Assembly (NCBI GenBank): GCA_032207245.1
Contig: CM063509.1
Span: 63,305,344-63,369,343 of the forward strand
Origin: Pardosa pseudoannulata
Lineage: Eukaryota > Arthropoda > Arachnida > Araneae > Lycosidae
DNA length: 64,000 bases
Reading direction: 5' to 3'
The notes below the pieces were generated by a model. It was not told the DNA's origin. It saw only the letters and a program-made list of their open reading frames with translations, and searched no databases. A program made the position numbers and the translations under genes. Shown one piece after another: positions 21,147-30,783 of the stretch (position 1 is its first letter; each line of letters begins with the position of its first letter).

Positions 21147-21230
21147 TGTCAGAAGTGGGATTCGAACCCACGCCCGGAAGACCGGACTGCGACCTGAACG
21201 CAGCGCCTTGGACCGCTCGGCCATTCTGAC
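21147..21230 (-). tRNA. tRNA-Leu-CAG: tRNA-Leu(CAG)
   Basis: Consensus body with trailer B. Confidence 0.92.
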
Positions 21231-21408
21231 ACGCGCTACCTTAAAAAGGGTTTTAATTTCAAACTGATACGAATCAAAATCTAAATAAATTTAATAGTAC
21301 ATTATGTTTCAAAGAAACTGCATTTAAGGAATAAGATTTAAACTATAGATTTCTTTATTACACTCTGCAGTATAACAAAAATTAATTAGAAATATTTATT
21401 TAAACATT

Positions 21409-21492
21409 TGTCAGAAGTGGGATTCGAACCCACGCCCGGAAGACCGGACTGCGACCTGAACGCAGCGCCTTGGACCGCTCGGCCATTCTGAA
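21409..21492 (-). tRNA. tRNA-Leu(CAG), 5' end variant
   Basis: Consensus except ctgaacac at the 5' end, which shifts or mismatches G1. Similar to 44,269. Confidence 0.8.
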
Positions 21493-21669
21493 CACTTTAC
21501 CTTAAAAAGGGTTTTAATTTCAAACTGATACGAATCAAAATCTAAATAAATTTAATAGTACATTATGTTTCAAAGAAACTGCATTTAAGGAATAAGATTT
21601 AAACTATAGATTTCTTTATTACACTCTGCAGTATAACAAAAATTAATTAGAAATATTTATTTAAACATT

Positions 21670-21753
21670 TGTCAGAAGTGGGATTCGAACCCACGCCCGG
21701 AAGACCGGACTGCGACCTGAACGCAGCGCCTTGGACCGCTCGGCCATTCTGAC
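21670..21753 (-). tRNA. tRNA-Leu-CAG: tRNA-Leu(CAG)
   Basis: Consensus. Confidence 0.92.
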
Positions 21754-21931
21754 ACGCGCTACCTTAAAAAGGGTTTTAATTTCAAACTGATACGAATCAA
21801 AATCTAAATAAATTTAATAGTACATTATGTTTCAAAGAAACTGCATTTAAGGAATAAGATTTAAACTATAGATTTCTTTATTACACTCTGCAGTATAACA
21901 AAAATTTATTAGAAATATTTATTTAAACATT

Positions 21932-22014
21932 TGTCAGAAGTGGGATTCGAACCCACGCTGGAAGACCGGACTGCGACCTGAACGCAGCGCCTTGGACCGC
22001 TCGGCCATTCTGAC
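21932..22014 (-). tRNA. tRNA-Leu(CAG), variable arm shortened
   Basis: 83 bp, acgctggaag type. Confidence 0.78.
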
Positions 22015-22192
22015 ACGCGCTACCTTAAAAAGGGTTTTAATTTCAAACTGATACGAATCAAAATCTAAATAAATTTAATAGTACATTATGTTTCAAAGAA
22101 ACTGCATTTAAGGAATAAGATTTAAACTATAGATTTCTTTATTACACTCTGCAGTATAACAAAAATTAATTAGAAATATTTATTTAAACATT

Positions 22193-22276
22193 TGTCAGAA
22201 GTGGGATTCGAACCCACGCCCGGAAGACCGGACTGCGACCTGAACGCAGCGCCTTGGACCGCTCGGCCATTCTGAC
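22193..22276 (-). tRNA. tRNA-Leu-CAG: tRNA-Leu(CAG)
   Basis: Consensus. Confidence 0.92.
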
Positions 22277-22454
22277 ACGCGCTACCTTAAAAAGGGTTTT
22301 AATTTCAAACTGATACGAATCAAAATCTAAATAAATTTAATAGTACATTATGTTTCAAAGAAACTGCATTTAAGGAATAAGATTTAAACTATAGATTTCT
22401 TTATTACACTCTGCAGTATAACAAAAATTTATTAGAAATATATTTTTAAACATT

Positions 22455-22538
22455 TGTCAGAAGTGGGATTCGAACCCACGTCCGGAAGACCGGACTGCGA
22501 CCTGAACGCAGCGCCTTGGATCGCTCGGCCATTCTGGC
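22455..22538 (-). tRNA. tRNA-Leu(CAG), G19A/C2 variant
   Basis: Trailer B with cgtccgg. Confidence 0.65.
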
Positions 22539-22718
22539 ACGCGCTACCTTAAAAAGGGTTTTAATTTCAAACTGATACGAATCAAAATCTAAATAAATTT
22601 AATAGTACATTATGTTTCAAAGAAACTGCATTTAAGGAATAAGATTTAAACTATAGATTTCTTTATTACCCTCTGCAGTATAAAAAAAATTAATTAAAAA
22701 AAAATTTATTTAAACATT

Positions 22719-22808
22719 TGTCAGAAGTGGGATACGAACCCACGCCCGGAAGACCGGACTGTGACCTACCATGAATGCAGCGATCTTGGACCGCTCGGCC
22801 ATCCTGAC
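22719..22808 (-). pseudogene. tRNA-Leu with anticodon-loop insertion
   Basis: 90 bp. Insertions in the anticodon arm (cctaccatgaatgcag) and D-stem destroy the anticodon arm. Confidence 0.6.
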
Positions 22809-22986
22809 ACGCGTTACCTTAAAAAGGGTTTTAATTTCAAACTGATACGAATCAAAATCTAAATAAATTTAATAGTACATTATGTTTCAAAGAAACTGCA
22901 TTTAAGGAATAAGATTTAAACTATAGATTTCTTTATTACACTCTGCAGTATAACAAAAATTAATTAGAAATATTTATTTAAACATT

Positions 22987-23070
22987 TGTCAGAAGTGGGA
23001 TTCGAACCCACGCCCGGAAGACCGGACTGCGACCTGAACGCAGCGCCTTGGACCGCTCGGCCATTCTGAC
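22987..23070 (-). tRNA. tRNA-Leu-CAG: tRNA-Leu(CAG)
   Basis: Consensus. Confidence 0.92.
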
Positions 23071-23248
23071 ACGCGTTACCTTAAAAAGGGTTTTAATTTC
23101 AAACTGATACGAATCAAAATCTAAATAAATTTAATAGTACATTATGTTTCAAAGAAACTGCATTTAAGGAATAAGATTTAAACTATAGATTTCTTTATTA
23201 CACTCTGCAGTATAACAAAAATTTATTAGAAATATATTTTTAAACATT

Positions 23249-23332
23249 TGTCAGAAGTGGGATTCGAACCCACGCCCGGAAGACCGGACTGCGACCTGAA
23301 CGCAGCGCCTTGGACCGCTCGGCCATTCTGAC
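23249..23332 (-). tRNA. tRNA-Leu-CAG: tRNA-Leu(CAG)
   Basis: Consensus body with trailer B. Confidence 0.92.
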
Positions 23333-23510
23333 ACGCGTTACCTTAAAAAGGGTTTTAATTTCAAACTGATACGAATCAAAATCTAAATAAATTTAATAGT
23401 ACATTATGTTTCAAAGAAACTGCATTTAAGGAATAAGATTTAAACTATAGATTTCTTTATTACACTCTGCAGTATAACAAAAATTAATTAGAAATATTTA
23501 TTTAAACATT

Positions 23511-23594
23511 TGTCAGAAGTGGGATTCGAACCCACGCCCGGAAGACCGGACTGCGACCTGAACGCAGCGCCTTGGACCGCTCGGCCATTCTGAC
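23511..23594 (-). tRNA. tRNA-Leu-CAG: tRNA-Leu(CAG)
   Basis: Consensus. Confidence 0.92.
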
Positions 23595-23772
23595 ACGCGC
23601 TACCTTAAAAAGGGTTTTAATTTCAAACTGATACGAATCAAAATCTAAATAAATTTAATAGTACATTATGTTTCAAAGAAACTGCATTTAAGGAATAAGA
23701 TTTAAACTATAGATTTCTTTATTACACTCTGCAGTATAACAAAAATTAATTAGAAATATTTATTTAAACATT

Positions 23773-23856
23773 TGTCAGAAGTGGGATTCGAACCCACGCC
23801 CGGAAGACCGGACTGCGACCTGAACGCAGCGCCTTGGACCGCTCGGCCATTCTGAC
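23773..23856 (-). tRNA. tRNA-Leu-CAG: tRNA-Leu(CAG)
   Basis: Consensus. Confidence 0.92.
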
Positions 23857-24034
23857 ACGCGCTACCTTAAAAAGGGTTTTAATTTCAAACTGATACGAAT
23901 CAAAATCTAAATAAATTTAATAGTACATTATGTTTCAAAGAAACTGCATTTAAGGAATAAGATTTAAACTATAGATTTCTTTATTACACTCTGCAGTATA
24001 ACAAAAATTAATTAGAAATAATTATTTAAACATT

Positions 24035-24118
24035 TGTCAGAAGTGGGATTCGAACCCACGCCCGGAAGACCGGACTGCGACCTGAACGCAGCGCCTTGGA
24101 CCGCTCGGCCATTCTGAC
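24035..24118 (-). tRNA. tRNA-Leu-CAG: tRNA-Leu(CAG)
   Basis: Consensus. Confidence 0.92.
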
Positions 24119-24302
24119 ACGCGCTACCTTAAAAAGGGTTTTAATTTCAAACTGATACGAATCAAAATCTAAATAAATTTAATAGTACATTATGTTTCAA
24201 AGAAACTGCATTTAAGGAATAAGATTTAAACTATAGATTTCTATTTATTACACTCTGCAGTATAAAAAAAAAATTTATTAGAAATATATATTTCTAAACA
24301 TT

Positions 24303-24388
24303 TGTCAGAAGTGGGATTCGAACCCACGCCCGGAAGACCGGACCTGCGACCTGAACGCAGCGCCTTGGACCAGCTCGGCCATTCTGAC
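24303..24388 (-). pseudogene. tRNA-Leu(CAG) with two 1-bp insertions
   Basis: 86 bp: ggacctgcg and ggaccagctc each carry one extra base. Consensus error is possible, since the spacer here also has small insertions. Confidence 0.5.
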
Positions 24389-24566
24389 ACGCGCTACCTT
24401 AAAAAGGGTTTTAATTTCAAACTGATACGAATCAAAATCTAAATAAATTTAATAGTACATTATGTTTCAAAGAAACTGCATTTAAGGAATAAGATTTAAA
24501 CTATAGATTTCTTTATTACACTCTGCAGTATAACAAAAATTAATTAGAAATATTTATTTAAACATT

Positions 24567-24650
24567 TGTCAGAAGTGGGATTCGAACCCACGCCCGGAAG
24601 ACCGGACTGCGACCTGAACGCAGCGCCTTGGACCGCTCGGCCATTCTGAC
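24567..24650 (-). tRNA. tRNA-Leu-CAG: tRNA-Leu(CAG)
   Basis: Consensus. Confidence 0.92.
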
Positions 24651-24828
24651 ACGCGCTACTTTAAAAAGGGTTTTAATTTCAAACTGATACGAATCAAAAT
24701 CTAAATAAATTTAATAGTACATTATGTTTCAAAGAAACTGCATTTAAGGAATAAGATTTAAACTATAGATTTCTTTATTACACTCTGCAGTATAACAAAA
24801 ATTTATTAGAAATATATTTTTAAACATT

Positions 24829-24983
24829 TGTCAGAAGTGGGATTCGAACCCACGTCCGGCAACGCCTTGGAAGACCGGAGCTTAAAAAGGGTTTTAAATT
24901 TCAACTGATTACGAATCAAAATCTAAATAATTTAAAGTACTGCGACCTGAACGCAGCGCCTTGGATCGCTCGGCCATTCTGGC
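24829..24983 (-). pseudogene. tRNA-Leu split by pieces of its own unit
   Basis: The body is broken in the variable arm by a short D-arm-like piece (caacgccttgg) and by about 60 bp of 5' flank (from cttaaaaagg). The anticodon and D-arms then follow. Confidence 0.7.
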
Positions 24984-25160
24984 ACGCGCTACCTTAAAAA
25001 GGAATTAATTTCAAACTGATACGAATCAAAATCTAAATAAATTTAATAGTACATTATGTTTCAAAGAAACTGCATTTAAGGAATAAGATTTAAACTATAG
25101 ATTTCTTTATTACACTCTGCAGTGTAACAAAAATTTATTAGAAATATATTTTTAAACATT

Positions 25161-25241
25161 TGTCAGAAGTGGGATTCGAACCCACGCCCGGAAGACCGGA
25201 CTGCGACCTGAACACAAATTGGACCCCTCGGCCATTCTGAC
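25161..25241 (-). pseudogene. tRNA-Leu(CAG), D-stem deletion type
   Basis: 81 bp, gaacacaaattgg; trailer B. Confidence 0.6.
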
Positions 25242-25419
25242 AGGCGCTACCTTAAAAAGGGTTTTAATTTCAAACTGATACGAATCAAAATCTAAAAAAA
25301 TTTAATAGTACATTATGTTTCAAAGAAACTGCATTTAAGGAATAAGATTTAAACTATAGATTTCTTTATTACACTCTGCAGTATAACAAAAATTAATTAG
25401 AAATATTTATTTAAACATT

Positions 25420-25503
25420 TGTCAGATGTGGGATTCGAACCCACGCCCGGAAGACCGGACTGCGAACTGAACGCAGCGCCTTCTATCGCTCGGCCATTCT
25501 GAC
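25420..25503 (-). tRNA. tRNA-Leu(CAG), G19A variant
   Basis: tctatcgctcgg; acceptor/T-stem junction base changed (cagatg). Confidence 0.58.
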
Positions 25504-25512
25504 ACGCGTTAC

Positions 25513-25545
25513 ATATATATAACCATTTATACCATACTCAAAGCA
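25513..25545. repeat. 110-bp repeat, piece 1
   Basis: atatatataaccatttatac...aagcaa, matching the end of piece 2; interrupted by a 65-bp tRNA-unit block. Confidence 0.7.
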
Positions 25546-25610
25546 ACGAATCAAAATCTAAATAAATTTAATAGTACATTATGTTTCAAAGAAACTGCAT
25601 TTAAGGAATA

Positions 25611-25722
25611 TTGCTCTGAGATGATATTTTGGGAAACTCACAGATAAATATTTTCCTAGCTTTCCCCAGCGGTATTTAGTAAACCATATATATATAACCA
25701 TTTATTCCATAACCAAAGCAAT
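25611..25722. repeat. 110-bp repeat, piece 2 (full)
   Basis: A complete copy from ttgctctgagatgata to aaccaaagcaa. Its start and end are the points at which pieces 1 and 3 join tRNA blocks. Confidence 0.7.
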
Positions 25723-25806
25723 TGTCAGAAGTTGGATTCGAACCCACGCCCGGAAGACCGGACTGCGAACTCAAAGCAGCGCCTTGGACCGCTCGGCCAT
25801 TCTGGC
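25723..25806 (-). tRNA. tRNA-Leu-GAG: tRNA-Leu(GAG) variant
   Basis: Loop TTGAGTT with the normal D-loop (ggaccgctcgg) and a perfect A box; T-stem 51/63 and C2/A71 mismatches. It sits between pieces of the 110-bp repeat. Confidence 0.6.
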
Positions 25807-25826
25807 ACGCGCTACCTTAAAAAGGG

Positions 25827-25862
25827 ATTGCTCTAAAATGGTATTTTGGGAAACTGACACAT
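25827..25862. repeat. 110-bp repeat, piece 3
   Basis: attgctctaaaatggtattt and ggaaactgacac. Confidence 0.7.
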
Positions 25863-25984
25863 ATTTAATAGTACATTATGTTTCAAAGAAACTGCATTTA
25901 AGGAATAAGATTTAAACTATAGATTTCTTTATTACACTCTGCAGCATATAACAAAAATTAATTAGAAATATTTATTTAAACATT

Positions 25985-26025
25985 TGTCAGAAGTGGGATT
26001 CGAACCCACGCCCGGAAGACCGGAC
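25985..26025 (-). pseudogene. tRNA-Leu 3' fragment
   Basis: T-arm and variable arm only, cut at cggact and joined to foreign repeat. Confidence 0.8.
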
Positions 26026-26097
26026 TCTAAGATGGTGTTTTGGGAAACTCACAGATAGATATTTTCATTGTTTTCCGCAGAGGTATTTAGTATGCCA
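26025..26097. repeat. 110-bp repeat, piece 4
   Basis: ctaagatggtgttttgggaa through tatttagtatgcca; parallels the first 70 bp of piece 2. Confidence 0.7.
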
Positions 26098-26240
26098 GAT
26101 ACGAATAAAAATCTAAATAAATTTAATAGTACATTATGTTTCAAAGAAACTGCATTTAAGGAATAAGATTTAAACTATAGATTTCTTTATTACACTCTGC
26201 AGTATAACAAAAATTAATTAGAAATATTTATTTAAACATT

Positions 26241-26324
26241 TGTCAGAAGTGGGATTCGAACCCACGCCCGGAAGACCGGACTGCGACCTGAACGCAGCGC
26301 CTTGGACCGCTCGGCCATTCTGAC
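26241..26324 (-). tRNA. tRNA-Leu-CAG: tRNA-Leu(CAG)
   Basis: Consensus. Confidence 0.92.
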
Positions 26325-26502
26325 ACGCGCTACCTTAAAAAGGGTTTTAATTTCAAACTGATACGAATCAAAATCTAAATAAATTTAATAGTACATTATG
26401 TTTCAAAGAAACTGCATTTAAGGAATAAGATTTAAACTATAGATTTCTTTATTACACTCTGCAGTATAACAAAAATTAATTAGAAATATTTATTTAAACA
26501 TT

Positions 26503-26586
26503 TGTCAGAAGTGGGATTCGAACCCACGCCCGGAAGACCGGACTGCGACCTGAACGCAGCGCCTTGGACCGCTCGGCCATTCTGAC
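26503..26586 (-). tRNA. tRNA-Leu-CAG: tRNA-Leu(CAG)
   Basis: Consensus. Confidence 0.92.
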
Positions 26587-26764
26587 ACGCGCTACCTTAA
26601 AAAGGGTTTTAATTTCAAACTGATACGAATCAAAATCTAAATAAATTTAATAGTACATTATGTTTCAAAGAAACTGCATTTAAGGAATAAGATTTAAACT
26701 ATAGATTTCTTTATTACACTCTGCAGTATAACAAAAATTAATTAGAAATATTTATTTAAACATT

Positions 26765-26848
26765 TGTCAGAAGTGGGATTCGAACCCACGCCCGGAAGAC
26801 CGGACTGCGACCTGAACGCAGCGCCTTGGACCGCTCGGCCATTCTGAC
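26765..26848 (-). tRNA. tRNA-Leu-CAG: tRNA-Leu(CAG)
   Basis: Consensus. Confidence 0.92.
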
Positions 26849-26982
26849 ACGCGCTACCTTAAAAAGGGTTTTAATTTCAAACTGATACGAATCAAAATCT
26901 AAATAAATTTAATAGTACATTATGTTTCAAAGAAACTGCATTTAAGGAATAAGATTTAAACTATAGATTTCTTTATTACACT

Positions 26983-27120
26983 CCTGCTTGTGGGTGTGAC
27001 AGTTACAACTGTCACACCCGTAACAGCATATTTATTATTTCTAAACATATAAAAACGGAAATTCCTTTTTTTTTTTTTTCTTTTTTTTTTTTTTCAAAAA
27101 GTTTTTGTTAGTTGTTATAA
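26983..27120. other. Island with perfect hairpin and poly-T tracts
   Basis: Perfect inverted repeat gggtgtgacagtt (26,992-27,004) with its complement at 27,007-27,019, loop of 2 nt, then two T14-15 runs separated by a C. Function unknown; a TIR fragment of a DNA element is possible. Confidence 0.6.
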
Positions 27121-27133
27121 TTATTTAAACATT

Positions 27134-27208
27134 TGTCAGAAGTGGGATTCGAACCCACGCCCGGACCGAACTGCGACCTGAACGCATCGCCTTGGACCGC
27201 TCGGCCAT
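27134..27208 (-). pseudogene. tRNA-Leu fragment, variable arm deleted
   Basis: cccggaccgaactgcg variable arm; lacks the 5' acceptor strand. The variable-arm change is shared with 53,749. Confidence 0.7.
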
Positions 27209-27463
27209 GAAAAAATATATATATGAAATATTATATTCTTTATAGAAATAGTGATAAAAAAGTAGTTCAATGTGTCACACTCGTTTCTATGGAATGGTCG
27301 ATATGTAATTTCAAACTGATACGAATCAAAATCTAAATAAATTTAATAGTACATTATGTTTCAAAGAAACTGCATTTAAGGAATAAGAGCAGACCGCCAA
27401 TTATATTAATTTAGAATAAAATAGTAGTAAATTTTTATATATAAAATTCTTCGGTATATATTT
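27208..27463. other. Unrecognised islands around a spacer piece
   Basis: 27,208-27,306 and 27,389-27,463 are AT-rich non-array sequence with a piece of tRNA spacer between them. No coding signal seen. Confidence 0.5.
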
Positions 27464-27484
27464 AGAAATATTTATTTAAACATT

Positions 27485-27568
27485 TGTCAGAAGTGGGATT
27501 CGAACCCACGCCCGGAAGACCGGACTGCCACCTGAACGCAGCGCCTTGGACCGCTCGGCCATTCTGAC
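27485..27568 (-). tRNA. tRNA-Leu(CAG), anticodon-stem variant
   Basis: 31/39 mismatch (gccacctg), otherwise consensus. Confidence 0.75.
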
Positions 27569-27678
27569 ACGCGCTACCTTAAAAAGGGCTTGCGGAGTAT
27601 TAAAACACATACACATATATAAACAAAATTTAATAGTACATTATGTTTCAAAGAAACTGCATTTAATAATAAGATTTA

Positions 27679-27681
<3 letters not shown>

Positions 27682-27739
<58 letters not shown>

Positions 27740-27740
27740 A
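27682..27740. repeat. (TA)n microsatellite
   Basis: Nearly pure TA run joined directly to a tRNA spacer piece. Confidence 0.9.
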
Positions 27741-28062
27741 ATATGTAAACCATTAATTATAAAACTCCTTGACAAGGAGAAAGCTCAACAGCTAGCAGTA
27801 ATAAAACGGAAGTCGGGTCGACATTGAAGAGGACGGCACCAGTCTAATTGAAACTTTATTCCAGAGCTGCTAAAACGGACATTCTTTTCTACTTAGAGAC
27901 AAAGGAAAAGCCCCAAAAATCACTCTGCTCGAACAGAGGTGCACCCACGAGGGAAATAAACTTACTCAAAATAAACTTACTCAGCGAACTAAGTGCAAGA
28001 TCAGGAAAAAACTCATAGCCATTTGTCGGCGACAGCTGGAAAACGTGCTGAATAGACGAAAA
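27741..28062. other. Unrecognised 320-bp island
   Basis: More balanced base composition than its surroundings, with a small hairpin (ctccttgacaaggag) and a direct repeat of ataaacttactca. Short open frames are interrupted by stops, and no protein family was recognised. Possibly a fragment of a mobile element or of host DNA. Confidence 0.4.
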
Positions 28063-28106
28063 AATTAATTAGAAATATTTATTTAAACATTTGTCAGAAG
28101 TGGGAT

Positions 28107-28275
28107 GCATTTTTAGGATAGAAAGCTTTAGGAAGAATGTTGAGTGAAAAACACTCCTTTAATTAAACTATTTAGAGGCGGGGAAAAAAATTACGGAATT
28201 AGAATGGGAGAGAAGAGGTTTTTTAAAGAAATATTAGAGTTAAAAAATTTTGATATATTATACACACACACACAC
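28107..28275. other. Unrecognised island ending in (CA)n
   Basis: AT-rich, purine-rich on the plus strand, ends with cacacacaca; nothing else seen. Confidence 0.4.
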
Positions 28276-28309
28276 TGAACGCAGCGCCTTGGACGCTCGG
28301 CATTCTGAC
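28274..28309 (-). pseudogene. tRNA-Leu 5' half
   Basis: Anticodon to 5' end with single-base losses, joined to a (CA)n tract. Confidence 0.6.
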
Positions 28310-28324
28310 ACGCGCTACCTTAAA

Positions 28325-28347
28325 ATATATATAATATATATATTGTG

Positions 28348-28383
<36 letters not shown>

Positions 28384-28388
28384 TATAT
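28325..28388. repeat. (TA)n microsatellite
   Basis: TA run with a few G interruptions between tRNA-unit pieces. Confidence 0.85.
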
Positions 28389-28527
28389 GGAATCAAAATC
28401 TAAATAAATTTAATAGTACATTATGTTTCAAAGAAACTGCATTTAAGGAATAAGATTTAAACTATAGATTTCTTTATTACACTCTGCAGTATAACAAAAA
28501 TTAATTAGAAATATTTATTTAAACATT

Positions 28528-28611
28528 TGTCAGAAGTGGGATTCGAACCCACGCCCGGAAGACCGGACTGCGACCTGAACGCAGCGCCTTGGACCGCTCG
28601 GCCATTCTGAC
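28528..28611 (-). tRNA. tRNA-Leu-CAG: tRNA-Leu(CAG)
   Basis: Consensus. Confidence 0.92.
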
Positions 28612-28745
28612 ACGCGCTACCTTAAAAAGGGTTTTAATTTCAAACTGATACGAATCAAAATCTAAATAAATTTAATAGTACATTATGTTTCAAAGAAACT
28701 GCATTTAAGGAATAAGATTTAAACTATAGATTTCTTTATTACACT

Positions 28746-29024
28746 CTTGTGTGTGTGTTAATCGTCCAGGGGTCTCACTGGCCCCGAACTTTACACTTAA
28801 AACGAACCCACGCCCGGAAGACCGGACTGCGACCTGAACGCAGCGCCTTGGACCGCTCGGCCATTCTGACACGCGCTACAAGTGTCCCGCTAACCATCCG
28901 TTAGAAAGAAGCACATCATTTGTCGTGGCTGATACGAATCAAAATCTAAATAAATTTAATAGTACATTATGTTTCAAAGAAACTGCATTTAAGGAACGTC
29001 TGAACCTGACGGTGTCAGAACGCT
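28746..29024. other. Three short islands between tRNA blocks
   Basis: Islands at 28,746-28,802, 28,880-28,930 and 28,996-29,024. None recognised. Confidence 0.4.
28803..28870 (-). pseudogene. tRNA-Leu lacking its 3' end
   Basis: 5' end through half the T-arm; the remainder is replaced by an unrelated island. Confidence 0.8.
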
Positions 29025-29046
29025 TAGAAATATTTATTTAAACATT

Positions 29047-29131
29047 TGTCAGAAGTGGGATTCGAAACCCACGCCGGAAAGACCGGACTGCGACCTGAAC
29101 GCAGCGCCTTGGACCGCACGGCCATTCTGAC
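29047..29131 (-). pseudogene. tRNA-Leu(CAG), small indels
   Basis: 85 bp; ttcgaaaccc adds a T-loop base, and the A box is hit (ccgcacggcc). Confidence 0.55.
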
Positions 29132-29308
29132 ACGCGCTACCTTAAAAATGGTTTTAATTTCAAATTGATACGAATCAAAAATCTAAATAAATTTAATAGT
29201 ACATTATGTTTCAAAGAAACTGCATTTAAGGAATAAGATTTAAACTATATTTCTTTATTACACTCTGCAGCATAACAAAAATTAATTAGAAATATTTATT
29301 TAAACATT

Positions 29309-29380
29309 TGTCAGAAGTGGGATTCGAACCCACGCCCGGAAATCCGGACTGCGACCTGAACGCAGCGCCTTGGACGCTCG
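29309..29380 (-). pseudogene. tRNA-Leu lacking its 5' end
   Basis: Cut in the D-loop, followed by an island. Confidence 0.75.
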
Positions 29381-29518
29381 TCTCTAAGTAAGTAATAGCA
29401 ATGCCAACCTTCTGCGAGAGACGGCTAAAACCCGTGTGTGTTTTTCTGACGTGGGAAAAATTCTGAGGCAACTATTTTAATTGCTTATAGAGAGTAACCT
29501 TTGACTAGAGCCATCTGT
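29379..29518. other. Unrecognised island
   Basis: About 140 bp with no similarity to the array and no convincing coding frame. Confidence 0.4.
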
Positions 29519-29674
29519 TTTAATTTCAAACTGATACGAATCAAAATCTAAATAAATTTAATAGTACATTATGTTTCAAAGAAACTGCATTTAAGGAATA
29601 AGATTTAAACTATAGATTTCTTTATTACACCCTGCAGTCAAAGTGTGGCGTCTCAGAGTAGCATTACTGCTGTT

Positions 29675-29758
29675 TGTCAGAAGTGGGATTCGAACCCACG
29701 CCCGGAAGACCGGACTGCGACCTGAACGCAGCGCCTTGGATCGCTCGGCCATTCTGGC
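29675..29758 (-). tRNA. tRNA-Leu(CAG), G19A/C2 variant
   Basis: The trailer is replaced by foreign sequence immediately past A73, so the usual T5 terminator is absent. Confidence 0.65.
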
Positions 29759-29936
29759 ACGCGCTACATTAAAAAAGGTTTTAATTTCAAACTGATACGA
29801 ATCAAAATCTAATTAAATTTAATAGTACTTCATGTTTCAAAGAAACTCCGATTGAAAAATAATATTTAAAAAGCATATTTCTTTACTACACTATGCAGCA
29901 TAACAAAAATTAATTAGAAATATTTATTTAAACATT

Positions 29937-30020
29937 GGTCAGAAGGTGGATTCGAACCCACGCCCGGAAAACCGGACTGCGACCTGAACGCAGCGCCTTG
30001 GATCGCTCGGCCATTCTGAA
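29937..30020 (-). tRNA. tRNA-Leu(CAG), discriminator and T-stem variant
   Basis: ggtcagaaggtggattcg changes N73 to C and disrupts the T-stem; 5' end ctgaa. Confidence 0.5.
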
Positions 30021-30153
30021 ACGCGCTACCTTAAAAAGGGTTTTAATTTCAAACTGATACGAATCAAAATCTAAATAAATTTAATAGTACATTATGTTTC
30101 AAAGAAACTGCATTTAAGGAATAAGATTTAAACTATAGATTTCTTTATTACAC

Positions 30154-30330
30154 TACAAATTTTCACGGGAAAGTTATAAGTTCCTAATTAAAAATGCCAG
30201 CTATATCTTTTTATGTTTTGAGAATCAAAGAATGTATTTCGGGGTTACGCTGAAGGAATAAAAACATCCTCGTTTAAATTGGATGGCTGAAAATATGGTT
30301 AATATAAAGAGAAGAAATTAAGATCTAAAA
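30154..30330. other. Unrecognised island
   Basis: About 177 bp of AT-rich sequence between spacer and a truncated tRNA; nothing seen. Confidence 0.4.
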
Positions 30331-30333
30331 ATT

Positions 30334-30408
30334 TGTCAGAAGTGGGATTCGAACCCACGCCCGGAAGACCGGACTGCGACCTGAACGCAGCGCCTTGGAC
30401 CGCTCGGC
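30334..30408 (-). pseudogene. tRNA-Leu lacking the 5' acceptor strand
   Basis: Consensus to ctcggc, then foreign sequence. Confidence 0.78.
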
Positions 30409-30449
30409 GGGAAAAGGGATAATTTTGGAATACGCTTTAGGTTTATATA

Positions 30450-30562
30450 TTGATATTATATATATATATATATATATATATACGAATCAAAATCTAAATA
30501 AATTTAATAGTACATTATGTTTCAAAGAAACTGCATTTAAGGAATAAGATTTAAACTATAGA

Positions 30563-30599
<37 letters not shown>

Positions 30600-30687
30600 A
30601 AATATTTATTTAAACATTTGTCAGAAGTGGGATTCGAACCCACGCCCGGAAGACCGGACTGCGACCTGAACGCAGCGCCTTGGACCG

Positions 30688-30783
<96 letters not shown>
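30450..30783. repeat. (TA)n/(GT)n microsatellite split by tRNA pieces
   Basis: TA runs at about 30,458-30,481, 30,563-30,590 and 30,688-30,760, then (GT)n to 30,783. tRNA-unit pieces sit at 30,482-30,562 and 30,600-30,687. Confidence 0.85.
30619..30687 (-). pseudogene. tRNA-Leu fragment inside (TA)n
   Basis: 3' end to the D-loop, then a TA microsatellite. Confidence 0.8.

Larger units (their letters stand above)
14397..24250 (-). repeat. Homogenised array core
   Basis: Most of these 37 or so units are identical or differ at one or two positions in both gene and spacer. Spacing is 262 bp, with occasional 263-268 bp units caused by small spacer insertions. It is the youngest-looking part of the array. 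Confidence 0.9.

Noticed and set aside
14575..24118. tRNA-Ser (also has a long variable arm)
   Set aside because: The anticodon is CAG, N73 is A and the D-arm and variable arm fit leucine.
1..25500. CRISPR array (regularly spaced repeats)
   Set aside because: Both the repeat and the intervening sequence are conserved, the unit is 262 bp, and the conserved block folds as a tRNA-Leu.
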